Source of the DNA: Duganella sp. sic0402
Lineage (GTDB): Bacteria > Pseudomonadota > Gammaproteobacteria > Burkholderiales > Burkholderiaceae_D
Direction of reading: 5' to 3'
Assembly: GCF_019219065.1 (NCBI RefSeq)
Contig: NZ_JAHUWK010000019.1
Location: 1-39,311, forward strand
DNA length: 39,311 nt
The position numbers and the translations under genes are program-made. Shown piece after piece: positions 1 through 8,050 of the stretch; position 1 is the first letter of the stretch; each line of letters starts with the position of its first letter. The notes under the pieces are model-generated. The model was not told the DNA's origin, did no database searches, and saw nothing but the letters and a program-made list of their open reading frames with translations.

Positions 1-158
1 AACTGCCAGCGGACAAAGAAATGGTTATGCCAGGCGACAACGTGTCGATCACCGTCAAGCTGATCAACCCGATCGCGATGGAAGAAGGTCTGCGCTTCGC
101 AATCCGCGAAGGCGGCCGTACCGTTGGTGCGGGCGTTGTAGCCAAGATCCTGGGCTAA
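1..158 (+). CDS. tuf: Elongation factor Tu, C-terminal end (partial)
   Basis: This is the last 52 codons of EF-Tu, the GTPase that carries aminoacyl-tRNA to the ribosomal A site. The reading frame begins at base 3 of the window and ends with TAA at 156-158. The translated end has the typical domain 3 features: a PGDNV turn, a run of beta strands, and the terminal [13 protein letters not shown] signature followed by LG. The 5' part lies outside the window. Its place just before rpsJ is the usual arrangement of the str and S10 operons in proteobacteria, where a tuf copy closes the str operon. Identity is certain; which tuf copy it is cannot be told. Confidence 0.97.
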
Positions 159-177
159 TTTTTAGCTTGGATTGAAC

Positions 178-212
178 CAGGGCCGACATGGTGTGATACC
201 ATGTCGGCCCTG
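178..212 (+). terminator. Perfect 14-bp hairpin between tuf and rpsJ
   Basis: CAGGGCCGACATGG at 178-191 pairs without mismatch with 199-212 around a 7-base loop. It lies 20 bases after the tuf stop and about 70 bases before rpsJ. There is no T-run directly behind the stem; a T5 stretch begins about 17 bases later. It may be a terminator, an attenuator or a processing/stability stem at the end of the str operon. Confidence 0.6.
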
Positions 213-284
213 TTGTACCAAACTCGTTCTTTTTAAAATTGCTGGCGCTACAAAGTTGCCAGTTCGCTCTTTTAGGGAATTATC

Positions 285-602
285 ATGACCGTTACCAATC
301 AAAAAATCCGTATCCGCCTGAAGGCTTTCGACTACAAGCTGATCGACCAGTCGGCCCTGGAAATCGTTGACACCGCTAAGCGCACCGGCGCCGTTGTCAA
401 AGGCCCAGTTCCACTGCCAACCCGCATCCAGCGTTTCGACGTTCTGCGTTCGCCGCACGTCAACAAAACCTCGCGCGACCAGTTCGAAATCCGTACCCAC
501 CAGCGCCTGATGGACATCGTCGACCCAACCGACAAGACCGTTGACGCACTGATGAAGCTGGACCTGCCAGCTGGCGTTGATGTCGAAATCAAACTGCAGT
601 AA
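285..602 (+). CDS. rpsJ: 30S ribosomal protein S10 (NusE)
   Basis: S10 sits in the head of the 30S subunit and also acts as NusE, the NusB partner in transcription antitermination. The 105-residue product opens with IRIRLKAFDYKLIDQSA and carries the PLPTRIQRFDVLRSPHVNK segment of the family; the usual length is about 103. The ATG at 285 is preceded by AGGGA about 8 bases upstream. Normally rpsJ is the first gene of the S10 operon and rplC follows within a few dozen bases. Here a strong terminator follows at once and rplC lies 10.9 kb downstream, so S10 must be transcribed as a separate unit, perhaps together with tuf. Confidence 0.98.
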   Translation: MTVTNQKIRIRLKAFDYKLIDQSALEIVDTAKRTGAVVKGPVPLPTRIQRFDVLRSPHVNKTSRDQFEIRTHQRLMDIVDPTDKTVDALMKLDLPAGVDVEIKLQ

Positions 603-640
603 TCGCATGTAAGCCGGTGGCCTTGGCCACCCGCTGATGA

Positions 641-679
641 TGGGGCCGGATGCGCAAGTGTCCGGCCCCATTGTTTTTT
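641..679 (+). terminator. Rho-independent terminator after rpsJ
   Basis: TGGGGCCGGA at 641-650 pairs perfectly with TCCGGCCCCA at 661-670 across a 10-base loop and is followed by TTGTTTTTT. This is a textbook intrinsic terminator and places the end of the rpsJ transcript here. Confidence 0.9.
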
Positions 680-701
680 GCGGGCCGAGCGGCTAGAGTC
701 T

Positions 702-1550
702 ATGGCCATGCTTGCCTTACTCGACACCCATCTGCTGACCGCGTCAGCCCGCAACGATCTGCCCGGCTGGCGCCGTTTCATACTTGAATTCCTCTACTTT
801 GGCGTCAAGGAAGCGCGCGCCTGCCTGTTTGTCGCGCTGTTCTTCGCCAGTGTGCTGCTGGTGCCGCGCGCCGGCCTGTTCGGCCTGCCGCGCTACGACG
901 TGCTGCTGCTGGCCGCCGTCGCCATCCAGGGCTGGATGCTGTGGGCGAAACTGGAAACCTGGGACGAACTGAAGGCGGTGTGCCTGTTCCACATGGTCGG
1001 CTTTGCGCTGGAAGCGTTCAAGGTGTCGGGCAGCATCCAGTCCTGGAGCTATCCGGATTTTGCTTACACCAAGGTGTTCGGCGTGCCGCTGTTTTCCGGC
1101 TTTATGTACGCGGCGGTCGGCAGCTACATCGTGCAGGCCTGGCGGCTGTTCGACCTGCGCATCCGCCACCATCCGCCGTACTGGATGGCGGTGCTGATTG
1201 CGCTGCTGATCTACGCTAACTTCTTCACCCATCACTATATCGGCGACTACCGCTGGTATCTGGCGGCTGCCGCGCTGGGGCTGTATGCGCGCACCTCGGT
1301 GATCTTCCGGCCGTTGGACCGCGACCGGCAGATGCCGCTGCTGCTGGCCTTTGTGCTGATCGGCTTCTTCATCTGGCTGGCGGAAAACATCAGCACCTTC
1401 TGGGGCATCTGGCGTTACCCGAACCAGCTGGGCGCGTGGTCGGCGGTGCACGTCAGCAAATGGAGTTCATGGTCGCTGCTGGTGGTGATGACGTTTACCA
1501 TCGTGGCTCACCTCAAGCACATCAAAAAGCGCATCCACGTGCCGGAATAA
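702..1550 (+). CDS. DUF817 family integral membrane protein (YoaT-like)
   Basis: This is a polytopic inner-membrane protein of unknown function, recognised as the DUF817 family (Bacillus YoaT type). The middle of the protein has the family-like stretch around WSYPDF, then GVPLFSGFMYAAVGSY, and near the end WGIWRYPNQ. Several strongly hydrophobic segments separated by short Arg/His-rich loops suggest seven to nine membrane helices. I chose ATG 702 (ATG 708 is equally possible). An in-frame TTG at 678 lies inside the T-run of the rpsJ terminator and is not credible. The gene ends 31 bases before the next reading frame, so the two may be co-transcribed. No substrate or reaction can be stated. 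Confidence 0.85.
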   Translation: MAMLALLDTHLLTASARNDLPGWRRFILEFLYFGVKEARACLFVALFFASVLLVPRAGLFGLPRYDVLLLAAVAIQGWMLWAKLETWDELKAVCLFHMVGFALEAFKVSGSIQSWSYPDFAYTKVFGVPLFSGFMYAAVGSYIVQAWRLFDLRIRHHPPYWMAVLIALLIYANFFTHHYIGDYRWYLAAAALGLYARTSVIFRPLDRDRQMPLLLAFVLIGFFIWLAENISTFWGIWRYPNQLGAWSAVHVSKWSSWSLLVVMTFTIVAHLKHIKKRIHVPE

Positions 1551-1581
1551 AATATTCGTGCGCCTGGCCCGTCTTCAGGGC

Positions 1582-2289
1582 ATGGACACACTGATCTCTC
1601 CCCCACGCGCCGGCCGTTTCGAGGCGGCGCTGCAAAAAATCTTTACGCGCAGCGCGCGGGTGCAGGACATCGAGCCGATCGGCGAGGGCTTCCGCCTGCT
1701 GACGCTGGACGGCGACGCCCTGCGCAATCTCGACTGGACGCCCGGCGATAAAATCCAGGTGATGCTGGGTGGCTGGGTGCAGCGCACTTACACGCCGATC
1801 AGCTGGGACGCCGAGGCCGGCAGCACGCGGATTCTGGTCTATCTGCATGGCGACACACCCGGCACGCAATGGGTGCGTGCGCTGCGGCTTGGCGACAGCT
1901 GCGCCTTCTTCGGTCCGCGCAAGTCGATCCGGCTGGCGCCGGCCGCCTCGCCGGTCATCCTGTTCGGTGACGAAACCTCGCTGGGCCTGGGCGCTGCGCT
2001 GTCGGCGCAAGCCACCACCTATATGCTGTTTGAATCCGCCAAGCGCGCCGACACCGAGGCGGTGATGCACAGGCTGCGTCTGCCGAACGCCAGCGTGGAA
2101 AGCGACCCGCATGCGCTGCAGGCGGCAATGGCCGCGTTGCTGCAAGCCCATCCAGACGCGGATATCGTGCTGACCGGTAAAGCCGGCGCGATCCAGCAGA
2201 TGAGCCGCCTGCTGCATCAGCACGGCACGGCGGCCAAGCGGCGCCAGAGCAAAGCCTACTGGGCGCCAGGTAAAACCGGACTGGACTGA
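1582..2289 (+). CDS. Siderophore-interacting protein (FAD/NAD(P)H ferric-siderophore reductase family)
   Basis: Members of this family release iron from ferric siderophores in the cytoplasm by NAD(P)H-dependent reduction through FAD. From ATG 1582 the protein has 235 residues. The FAD-binding RTYTPIS motif is at about 68-74, the family HGDTPGTQWV stretch at about 89-98, and the GDETSLG nucleotide-binding segment at about 129-135. A GTG at 1558 would add eight residues and is an alternative start; neither start has a strong ribosome-binding site. The length is near the usual 240-280. It follows the DUF817 gene on the same strand and converges on the ROK gene. Together with the receptor genes it suggests iron handling, but the siderophore is unknown. 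Confidence 0.85.
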   Translation: MDTLISPPRAGRFEAALQKIFTRSARVQDIEPIGEGFRLLTLDGDALRNLDWTPGDKIQVMLGGWVQRTYTPISWDAEAGSTRILVYLHGDTPGTQWVRALRLGDSCAFFGPRKSIRLAPAASPVILFGDETSLGLGAALSAQATTYMLFESAKRADTEAVMHRLRLPNASVESDPHALQAAMAALLQAHPDADIVLTGKAGAIQQMSRLLHQHGTAAKRRQSKAYWAPGKTGLD

Positions 2290-2300
2290 AGTCTCAGCGC

Positions 2301-3572
2301 TCAGCTCCATCCTTGCAGGCTGGCGGCGAGGGCAGGCGGCAGCTCGTTCAGCTTGCCTTGCTGGCGGCGTGCCGGCCCCTGGCTGTCGAACGGGCGCATC
2401 AGGTAATGGCGCGCCATGGCGGCGCCGCCGATGGCGATCGCATTGTCGCCGAAGTGCGGTGTGCGCACCGTCGGCGCGGTCAGCTGGGCGGCGCTGGCGC
2501 AGTCGTCCAGCACGCTGCGGCCCGGCGCGATCAGGCGTTCGCCCAGCCGCAGCGCGGCGCCGCCGATGACGATGCACATCGGGTCGAAGGCCACCCACAG
2601 ATTATTCAACAGTACTCCCATGTGGCGCCCGGCCGCTTCCACCGCGCGCAGCGCGCCGGCGTCGTCCGCCTCGGCCTGCTGGAACAGCCGTTCCAGCTGC
2701 TGCTGGCTGGCCGGCTGCTGCCTGCCGTACACCTCATCCATCAGCGCGCGCAGTCCGATCAGCGCGTCGGCGCAGCCATGCCGGCCGCAGGAACAGCGCG
2801 GCCCGCCCTGTTGCAGGATGGTGTGGCCGACCTCGCCGGCAAAGCCGTACAAGCCGGTCAGCAGGCGGCCGTTGACGATGATGCCGGCGCCGACGCCGTA
2901 GCCGATGCTCAGGTAAATCAGCGGATCGGCGCCGCTCTCGCCGGAGAATTCCAGCTCGGCCAGCGCCGCCACATTCGCTTCATTCTGGATGAACAGCGGC
3001 AGCCCGGCCAGCGCCGTGCCGGCGAATTGCGCGCGCAGCAGACCGGCCACATCGACATTGCGCCAGCCCTGGTGCGGCGCATGGTGCAGCATGCCGGTGC
3101 TGTCGTCGACCACGCCGTGCAGGCCGGCACCGATGCCCAGCACGGTGCGCCCGGTCAGCGCCGCGTTGGCGGTCAGCGCGTGCAGGCCGGCGCCCATCAG
3201 CGCGATGCAGCTGGCGGCGTCGCCGGCATCGGGGTAGGGCAGTTGCTGTTCGGCCAGCACTTCGCCCAGCAGATTGGTGGCGACGATGCGCACCGCGCTG
3301 ATGCCCAGGTCGGCCCCGAGCAGCGCCAGGCGGCTGCCATCGATGTGCAGCGGCGTGGCGCGCCGGCCCAGTGCGCCGGTGGCCAGCAGCGCGCTTTCGC
3401 TGAGCCAGCCTTCGTCCATCAGCTCGCGCACCAGCAGGCTGATGGTGGATTTGGTCAGTCCCACCGCGTCCGCCAGCGCGGCGCGCGACATGCCCGGCGC
3501 GCTGGCCAGCTGGCGCACCAGGGCCATGCGGTTAATTTGCTTGAGTAATTGCTGGTCGCCGGCGACGATCAT
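2301..3572 (-). CDS. ROK family transcriptional repressor (NagC/XylR/Mlc type)
   Basis: The 423-residue product joins an N-terminal winged helix (recognition helix about 36-50, around VGLTKSTISLL) to a ROK sugar-binding domain. The ROK zinc site is present: GEVGH with His250, then CSCGRHGC with Cys260, Cys262 and Cys267. The sugar-kinase catalytic Asp (usual N-D-A-N) is replaced by Glu in NEAN at 197-200, which suits a sugar-sensing regulator rather than a kinase. The start is ATG at 3572-3570; an in-frame upstream start at 3722 would add 50 residues with no family match. It is divergent from the TonB-dependent receptor at 3944, the classic position for a local regulator of carbohydrate uptake. 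The ligand is not predictable. Confidence 0.92.
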   Translation of the reverse strand: MIVAGDQQLLKQINRMALVRQLASAPGMSRAALADAVGLTKSTISLLVRELMDEGWLSESALLATGALGRRATPLHIDGSRLALLGADLGISAVRIVATNLLGEVLAEQQLPYPDAGDAASCIALMGAGLHALTANAALTGRTVLGIGAGLHGVVDDSTGMLHHAPHQGWRNVDVAGLLRAQFAGTALAGLPLFIQNEANVAALAELEFSGESGADPLIYLSIGYGVGAGIIVNGRLLTGLYGFAGEVGHTILQQGGPRCSCGRHGCADALIGLRALMDEVYGRQQPASQQQLERLFQQAEADDAGALRAVEAAGRHMGVLLNNLWVAFDPMCIVIGGAALRLGERLIAPGRSVLDDCASAAQLTAPTVRTPHFGDNAIAIGGAAMARHYLMRPFDSQGPARRQQGKLNELPPALAASLQGWS

Positions 3573-3943
3573 GGGCGTGTTCCAAAAAGGGGCGTGCGGC
3601 GATGATACACGATGCTTGTCATAATGACTATGAAGCAGACTAAACGCATAGCGTGCACCGTTTTGCGCCGGTTTGTCCCGTGATGGTGCGTCAATACAAC
3701 AGCTTTGCGACGAATTCTGCACACTAATTCGTTCGATCGATTGACGAATGGAAGCGTTTCTCCGATACTGATATTGTCTAATTTGTCATATTAATGAAGT
3801 AAATTCGACATCGCACAGGCGGGCATCACCCCGCCGTCCGTTTCTGCGGCACCCAGGACAGAAATAGAACTACCCAGCCCGTTGTTTGTGTAGGAATCAC
3901 GCCCGACAGAGCAGCGTCGGTAAAATCAAAATAAGGAGATGAA
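3573..3943. promoter_or_regulatory. Divergent intergenic control region, ROK repressor / TonB-dependent receptor
   Basis: This 371-bp stretch has no credible gene. It is AT-rich in the middle (about 3720-3810), unlike the flanking genes. It holds GTCAT-A-ATGAC at 3618-3628, TTGTCATA at 3616-3623 and again at 3783-3790, an ATTCGT/ACGAAT inverted repeat near 3726-3748, and a LacI-operator-like GGAAGCGTTTCT near 3750. AAGGAG at 3933-3938 is the ribosome-binding site of the receptor. These are candidate operators; no promoter boxes are clear. Confidence 0.55.
3616..3628. promoter_or_regulatory. Candidate operator with TTGTCATA, upstream of the ROK gene
   Basis: TTGTCATAATGAC contains a perfect GTCAT/ATGAC dyad with a one-base centre, about 45 bases upstream of the ROK start codon. 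The same TTGTCATA octamer occurs at 3783-3790 and 8235-8242, before the two receptor genes, so a shared regulator is possible, with the ROK protein the obvious candidate. Confidence 0.35.
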
Positions 3944-6940
3944 GTGCGTACTTTTATGAAAACGTTTTCAAAGCCACCGCGCCAGCGCCGCCTGATCAGC
4001 CTGGCGGTAGCCGGCGCCTGCGCCACGTTTGGCGCGGTGCACGCGCAAGACACCAGCAGCGCCAATTCGACCGACAGCATGACCAGCGGCCCTTCGGTGG
4101 TCGTGACCGGCATCCGCGCCAGCATGCAGTCGACCATGAATATGAAGCGCAACGCCGACGGCATCGTCGACGGCATTGTCGCTGACGACATCGGTAAATT
4201 CCCCGACACCAACCTGGCCGAATCCTTGCAAAGGATTTCAGGCGTGTCGATCGACCGCAGCAACGGCGAAGGGCAGAAGGTCACGGTGCGCGGCCTCGGT
4301 CCGGACTTCAATCTGGTGCTGCTGAATGGCCGCCAGATGCCGACCACCGACCTGAGCGACCTGTCCGGCCGTTCGTTCGACTTCTCCAACCTGGCGTCGG
4401 AATCGATCTCGCAGCTGCAGGTGTACAAGACTGGCCGTGCCGACAGCCCGACCGGCGGCATCGGCGCCACCATCAACGTGATGACCGCGCGTCCGCTGGA
4501 CAATCCCGGCATGCGCGCCAGCGTTGGCGTGAAGGCGGTCAACGACAGCTCCAACAAGCACGTGCCGGACATGCACAAGGGCGACAATGTCACGCCTGAA
4601 GTCTCTGGCATCTACAGCAACACCAGCGCCGACGGCCGCTTCGGTGTGGCGCTGAGCGCCAGCTACCAATCGCGCGACTCCGGCTTCAGCAAGGCTGGCA
4701 GCGCCAACGGCTACCAGGGCCCATTCCTGGGTTCGGACACCACCGCCGGTTCGACCATTCCGCAGCCTGGCCAGCCTGGCTCGCAGAACATCACCAACCG
4801 TCCAGGCCCGAACGATCTGTACCAGATTCCGCAGAACTTCGGCTACGGCGTCAACGCGATCCAGCGTCAGCGCACCAACGGCCAACTGGTACTGCAATTC
4901 CGCCCGGTCAAGGAACTGACCACCACCCTGGACCTGACCTACTCGGAAAACAAGATCCAGACCAAGCGCAACGAGCTGAGCGTCTGGTTCGGCCAGACCC
5001 CGACCTCGACCAGCGTCTGGCCGAGCGGCAAAGTGGTGTCGCCACAGGTCTACCAGGAAAGCTATCTGACCCCGCAGGATATCTCGGTGGTTGGCGGCGA
5101 CTACGCGACCAAGACCAAGAACAAGTCGATCGGCTTTAACACCGTGTGGAAGGCCAGCTCCGACCTGCGCCTCGAGTTCGACGCCCACCACTCGACCGCC
5201 GAGTCCGGCGCGGACAGCCCGTTCGGCACCGAGAACAATCTGTCCAACGCCAGCTTCAGCCGCGGCACCACTCGCCTCGACTACAACACCGAGCTGCCAG
5301 TGATCAGCATGCCGGTGGCCGACCTGGTCAATCAACCGTTCCAGGCGGCTGGTTCGTGGTTCCACAACAGCTGGCAGAAAGCCACCATCAGCCAGGCGCA
5401 GGCCAAGGGTAACCTGAAGCTGTTCGAAGCCTCCGACCTGAACTTCGGCGTCAGCTATACCGACTCGAAAAACCGCTCGACCTACTCGAACGTGCAGAAC
5501 AACACCTGGGGCGGTGCGACCAAGGCATCCGACTATCCGGCCAGCATCTTTGTGGCTAGCCCGCTGAGTTCCTACTTCAAGGAATTCGGCGGCGCCAACT
5601 CGGCAGCGCTGTATCCATCCCTGTACAGCTTCGACTTCGCCACGCTGCGCGCCCTGACCGCCAAGGTCACGGGTAACGCCGCCGGCTACCTGCCGAACTT
5701 CTCCAGCGCCGACACCGACCGCGAGCTGCAAGAGAAATCCACTTCGGGCTACGTTTCCTTCGGCACCGATTGGGATACGGCGATTCCGTTCCACTCCAGC
5801 ATCGGCCTGCGCTTCGAACGCACCAAGGTCACCTCGGTGGCCCAGGTGCTGCCGGGTACGGCGGTGGTGTGGGTGTCGCAGAATGAATTGCCGATCACCT
5901 TCGGCGGCAATGCCTACAGCACCCAGGAATCCTCGTACAACAACGTGCTGCCGAGCCTGAACCTCGACTTCGACCTGCGCAAGGACATGAAGCTGCGCGC
6001 CAGCGCCGGCACCACCATCGGCCGTCCACGCTACGATCAGCTGCAAGGCGGCCTGACGCTGGACACCATCGGCAACGTGTTCACCGGCGGCACCGCATCG
6101 GTCGGCAATCCGGCGCTGAAACCGGTCAAGTCGAAAAACCTGGACGTCTCGTGGGAATGGTATTACGACCAGCAGAGCGTGCTGTCGGTGGCTGCCTTCC
6201 ACAAGAAGATGGACAACTACGCCGGCCAGACGGTGGTGGCGCAAAACCTGTACGGCCTGCATACGCCGGTTGGTGGCGCCTACTACAACTCGGCGCTGGC
6301 ATCGGGCTGCACGGTGGCGGACACCAATTGCATCCGCAACTACATCCTGACCAACTATGACGGCCAGCCTGGCGTGCAGAAAACCGGCGTCAAGTCGGAC
6401 GGCAACCTGAACGGCAACATCACCGGCCTGCCGACCGACCCGCTGATGAACTTCCTGACCAAGACCTATTCGAACCAGAAGTCGGCCACGGTCAAGGGCG
6501 CGGAGCTGAACGTGCAACATATGTTCGGCCGCAGTGGTTTCGGTGTCCAGGCCAACTACACCTGGGTTAGCTCGCCGGTCAAGTATAACAACGCCAACAC
6601 CAACGACCAGTTCGCCATTCTGGGCCTGAGCAATTCGGCCAACGTGGTGGGTATCTACGAAGATAACAAGTGGTCGGTGCGGGTGGCTTACAACTGGCGC
6701 GACAAGTTCCTGGCCTCGACCATTGACGGCGGCAACCGCCCATCTCCGGTGTACACTGACAGCTACGGTCAGACCGACGTCAGCATAGGCTATAACTTCA
6801 ACCAGAACCTGAGCTTCCAGGCCGAGGTAATCAACCTGACCAACGCTACCCAGCGTCAGTTCGGCCGTACCGAGGCAGCCACCATGAATGTCACGCAAGG
6901 CGGTCCGCGTTACATGCTGGGCGCGCGCTACAAGTTCTGA
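3944..6940 (+). CDS. TonB-dependent outer-membrane receptor (TonB-Xanth-Caul type, likely carbohydrate)
   Basis: This 998-residue protein belongs to the receptor subfamily first described in Xanthomonas and Caulobacter, which imports complex carbohydrates across the outer membrane using TonB energy. A signal peptide ends near AVHA|QD (residue 34). The plug domain follows with VVVTGIRAS, the DDIGKFPDTNLAESLQRISGVSI block and VRGLGPDFNLVLLNGRQMP. The remainder is a beta-barrel that ends in the outer-membrane signal ARYKF. The start is GTG 3944 with AAGGAG five bases upstream; ATG 3956 is too far from that site. It is divergent from a ROK repressor and followed by a cupin-like gene, a partnership common for this subfamily. 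The substrate is unknown. Confidence 0.93.
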   Translation: MRTFMKTFSKPPRQRRLISLAVAGACATFGAVHAQDTSSANSTDSMTSGPSVVVTGIRASMQSTMNMKRNADGIVDGIVADDIGKFPDTNLAESLQRISGVSIDRSNGEGQKVTVRGLGPDFNLVLLNGRQMPTTDLSDLSGRSFDFSNLASESISQLQVYKTGRADSPTGGIGATINVMTARPLDNPGMRASVGVKAVNDSSNKHVPDMHKGDNVTPEVSGIYSNTSADGRFGVALSASYQSRDSGFSKAGSANGYQGPFLGSDTTAGSTIPQPGQPGSQNITNRPGPNDLYQIPQNFGYGVNAIQRQRTNGQLVLQFRPVKELTTTLDLTYSENKIQTKRNELSVWFGQTPTSTSVWPSGKVVSPQVYQESYLTPQDISVVGGDYATKTKNKSIGFNTVWKASSDLRLEFDAHHSTAESGADSPFGTENNLSNASFSRGTTRLDYNTELPVISMPVADLVNQPFQAAGSWFHNSWQKATISQAQAKGNLKLFEASDLNFGVSYTDSKNRSTYSNVQNNTWGGATKASDYPASIFVASPLSSYFKEFGGANSAALYPSLYSFDFATLRALTAKVTGNAAGYLPNFSSADTDRELQEKSTSGYVSFGTDWDTAIPFHSSIGLRFERTKVTSVAQVLPGTAVVWVSQNELPITFGGNAYSTQESSYNNVLPSLNLDFDLRKDMKLRASAGTTIGRPRYDQLQGGLTLDTIGNVFTGGTASVGNPALKPVKSKNLDVSWEWYYDQQSVLSVAAFHKKMDNYAGQTVVAQNLYGLHTPVGGAYYNSALASGCTVADTNCIRNYILTNYDGQPGVQKTGVKSDGNLNGNITGLPTDPLMNFLTKTYSNQKSATVKGAELNVQHMFGRSGFGVQANYTWVSSPVKYNNANTNDQFAILGLSNSANVVGIYEDNKWSVRVAYNWRDKFLASTIDGGNRPSPVYTDSYGQTDVSIGYNFNQNLSFQAEVINLTNATQRQFGRTEAATMNVTQGGPRYMLGARYKF

Positions 6941-6967
6941 TCTGTCATTGCTGAGTAGTTAGCACCG

Positions 6968-6999
6968 CAGGCCGTCGCGTGAGCGACGGCCTGTTTTTT
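6968..6999 (+). terminator. Rho-independent terminator after the first TonB-dependent receptor
   Basis: CAGGCCGTCGC at 6968-6978 pairs perfectly with 6983-6993 around a GTGA loop and is followed by T6. It ends only 14 bases before the start codon of the cupin-like gene, so it may attenuate rather than block the downstream gene. Confidence 0.92.
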
Positions 7000-7012
7000 C
7001 ATGAGAGCGAAT

Positions 7013-8050
7013 ATGTCATCGAATCTGCAAGCGATCGCCGAAATCGACTGCGCACGCAGCCGGCAGTTGCGCGGCGACGGCAGCCAGCCGCTGCCCGACG
7101 AGATCCTGCTGTCCAGCACGCCGCTGGTGCTGCGCGGCCTGGTGGCCGACTGGCCGCTGGTGCAGGCGGCGCGCCGCGCGCCTGCCGCCGCCGACGCCTA
7201 TCTGCGCCGGTTCTACCGTGACGCAACCGTGCTGGCCACGCATGCGCCGGCCGGCACCGGCGGCAGGATTTTTTACAACGAGGACCTGAGCGGTTTCAAT
7301 TTCAGCGCGCAGATGGTGGGCTTCGACCAGGTGCTCGATGCGCTGGGCGCGCACCTGGACCATGCGGAGCCGCCGACGCTGTACGTCGGCTCGACCACGG
7401 TCGATACCTGCCTGCCCGGCCTGCGCGCAGAGAATCCGCTGAACTTCGGCGCGCGCGATCCGCTGGCCAGCATCTGGATCGGCAACCGCACCTGCGTGCC
7501 GGCCCATTACGACTTGCCCGACAATCTGGCCTGCGTGGCGGCAGGGCGGCGCCGCTTCACCTTGTTCCCGCCGGAGCAGCTGAAGAACTTGTACATCGGC
7601 CCGCTGGACTTCACGCCGGCCGGGCAGTCGGTCAGCATGGTCGATCCGCAGCATCCCGACCTGCAGCGCTTTCCCCGCTATGCCGCGGCGCTGGCCCACG
7701 CGCAGTCGGCCGAGCTGGCGCCGGGCGACGCGCTGTTCATTCCCAGCATGTGGTGGCACCAGGTGGAAGGGCTGGAGCCGTTCAATATTCTGCTCAACTA
7801 CTGGTGGCGCCAGTCGCCGGACTGGATGGACACGCCGTTCAACACGCTGATGCAGGCGCTGCTGACGCTGCGCGACCTGCCGCCAGCGCAGCGCGCGGCC
7901 TGGCAGGAAATTTTCCGCCACTACATCTTCGACAGCGATGGCAGCGAGGCGGCGCACCTGCCGCCGGCCGCGCGCGGCGTGCTGGCGCCACTGGATGCGG
8001 CCGGCGCCCGTGCACTGCGCGCCCAGGTGCTGAACCGGCTCAACCGCTAA
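7013..8050 (+). CDS. Cupin-like domain protein (JmjC fold, cupin_8)
   Basis: The 345-residue product has the double-stranded beta-helix core of Fe(II)/2-oxoglutarate-type JmjC proteins. The metal-binding HxD lies in AHYDLPDN (His165, Asp167) and the distal His in WWHQVEG (His249). The N-terminal LVLRGLVADWP stretch is typical of cupin_8/PassA-like proteins found beside TonB-Xanth-Caul receptors. I chose ATG 7013, preceded by GAGAG at a five-base spacing. ATG 7001 abuts the T-run of a terminator and lacks a site. No signal peptide is seen, so it should be cytoplasmic. The target of the presumed hydroxylase is unknown. It lies 72 bases after the receptor gene, and the terminator between them suggests reduced or separate transcription. 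Confidence 0.87.
   Translation: MSSNLQAIAEIDCARSRQLRGDGSQPLPDEILLSSTPLVLRGLVADWPLVQAARRAPAAADAYLRRFYRDATVLATHAPAGTGGRIFYNEDLSGFNFSAQMVGFDQVLDALGAHLDHAEPPTLYVGSTTVDTCLPGLRAENPLNFGARDPLASIWIGNRTCVPAHYDLPDNLACVAAGRRRFTLFPPEQLKNLYIGPLDFTPAGQSVSMVDPQHPDLQRFPRYAAALAHAQSAELAPGDALFIPSMWWHQVEGLEPFNILLNYWWRQSPDWMDTPFNTLMQALLTLRDLPPAQRAAWQEIFRHYIFDSDGSEAAHLPPAARGVLAPLDAAGARALRAQVLNRLNR

Noticed and set aside
678..701. TTG start for the DUF817 protein
   Set aside because: It lies in the T-run of the rpsJ terminator and has no ribosome-binding site; ATG 702 or 708 fits better.
3573..3722. N-terminal extension of the ROK repressor
   Set aside because: The extra 50 residues match nothing in the family, and the stretch holds the likely promoter and operator.
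3750..3761. LacI-type operator GGAAGCGTTTCT before the first receptor
   Set aside because: The dyad is imperfect and no LacI-family regulator is present in the window; kept only as a note in the regional entry.
4238..6898. Long antisense open frame opposite the first TonB-dependent receptor
   Set aside because: It is an antisense shadow of a gene with signal peptide, plug and barrel end; no ribosome-binding site or family match.
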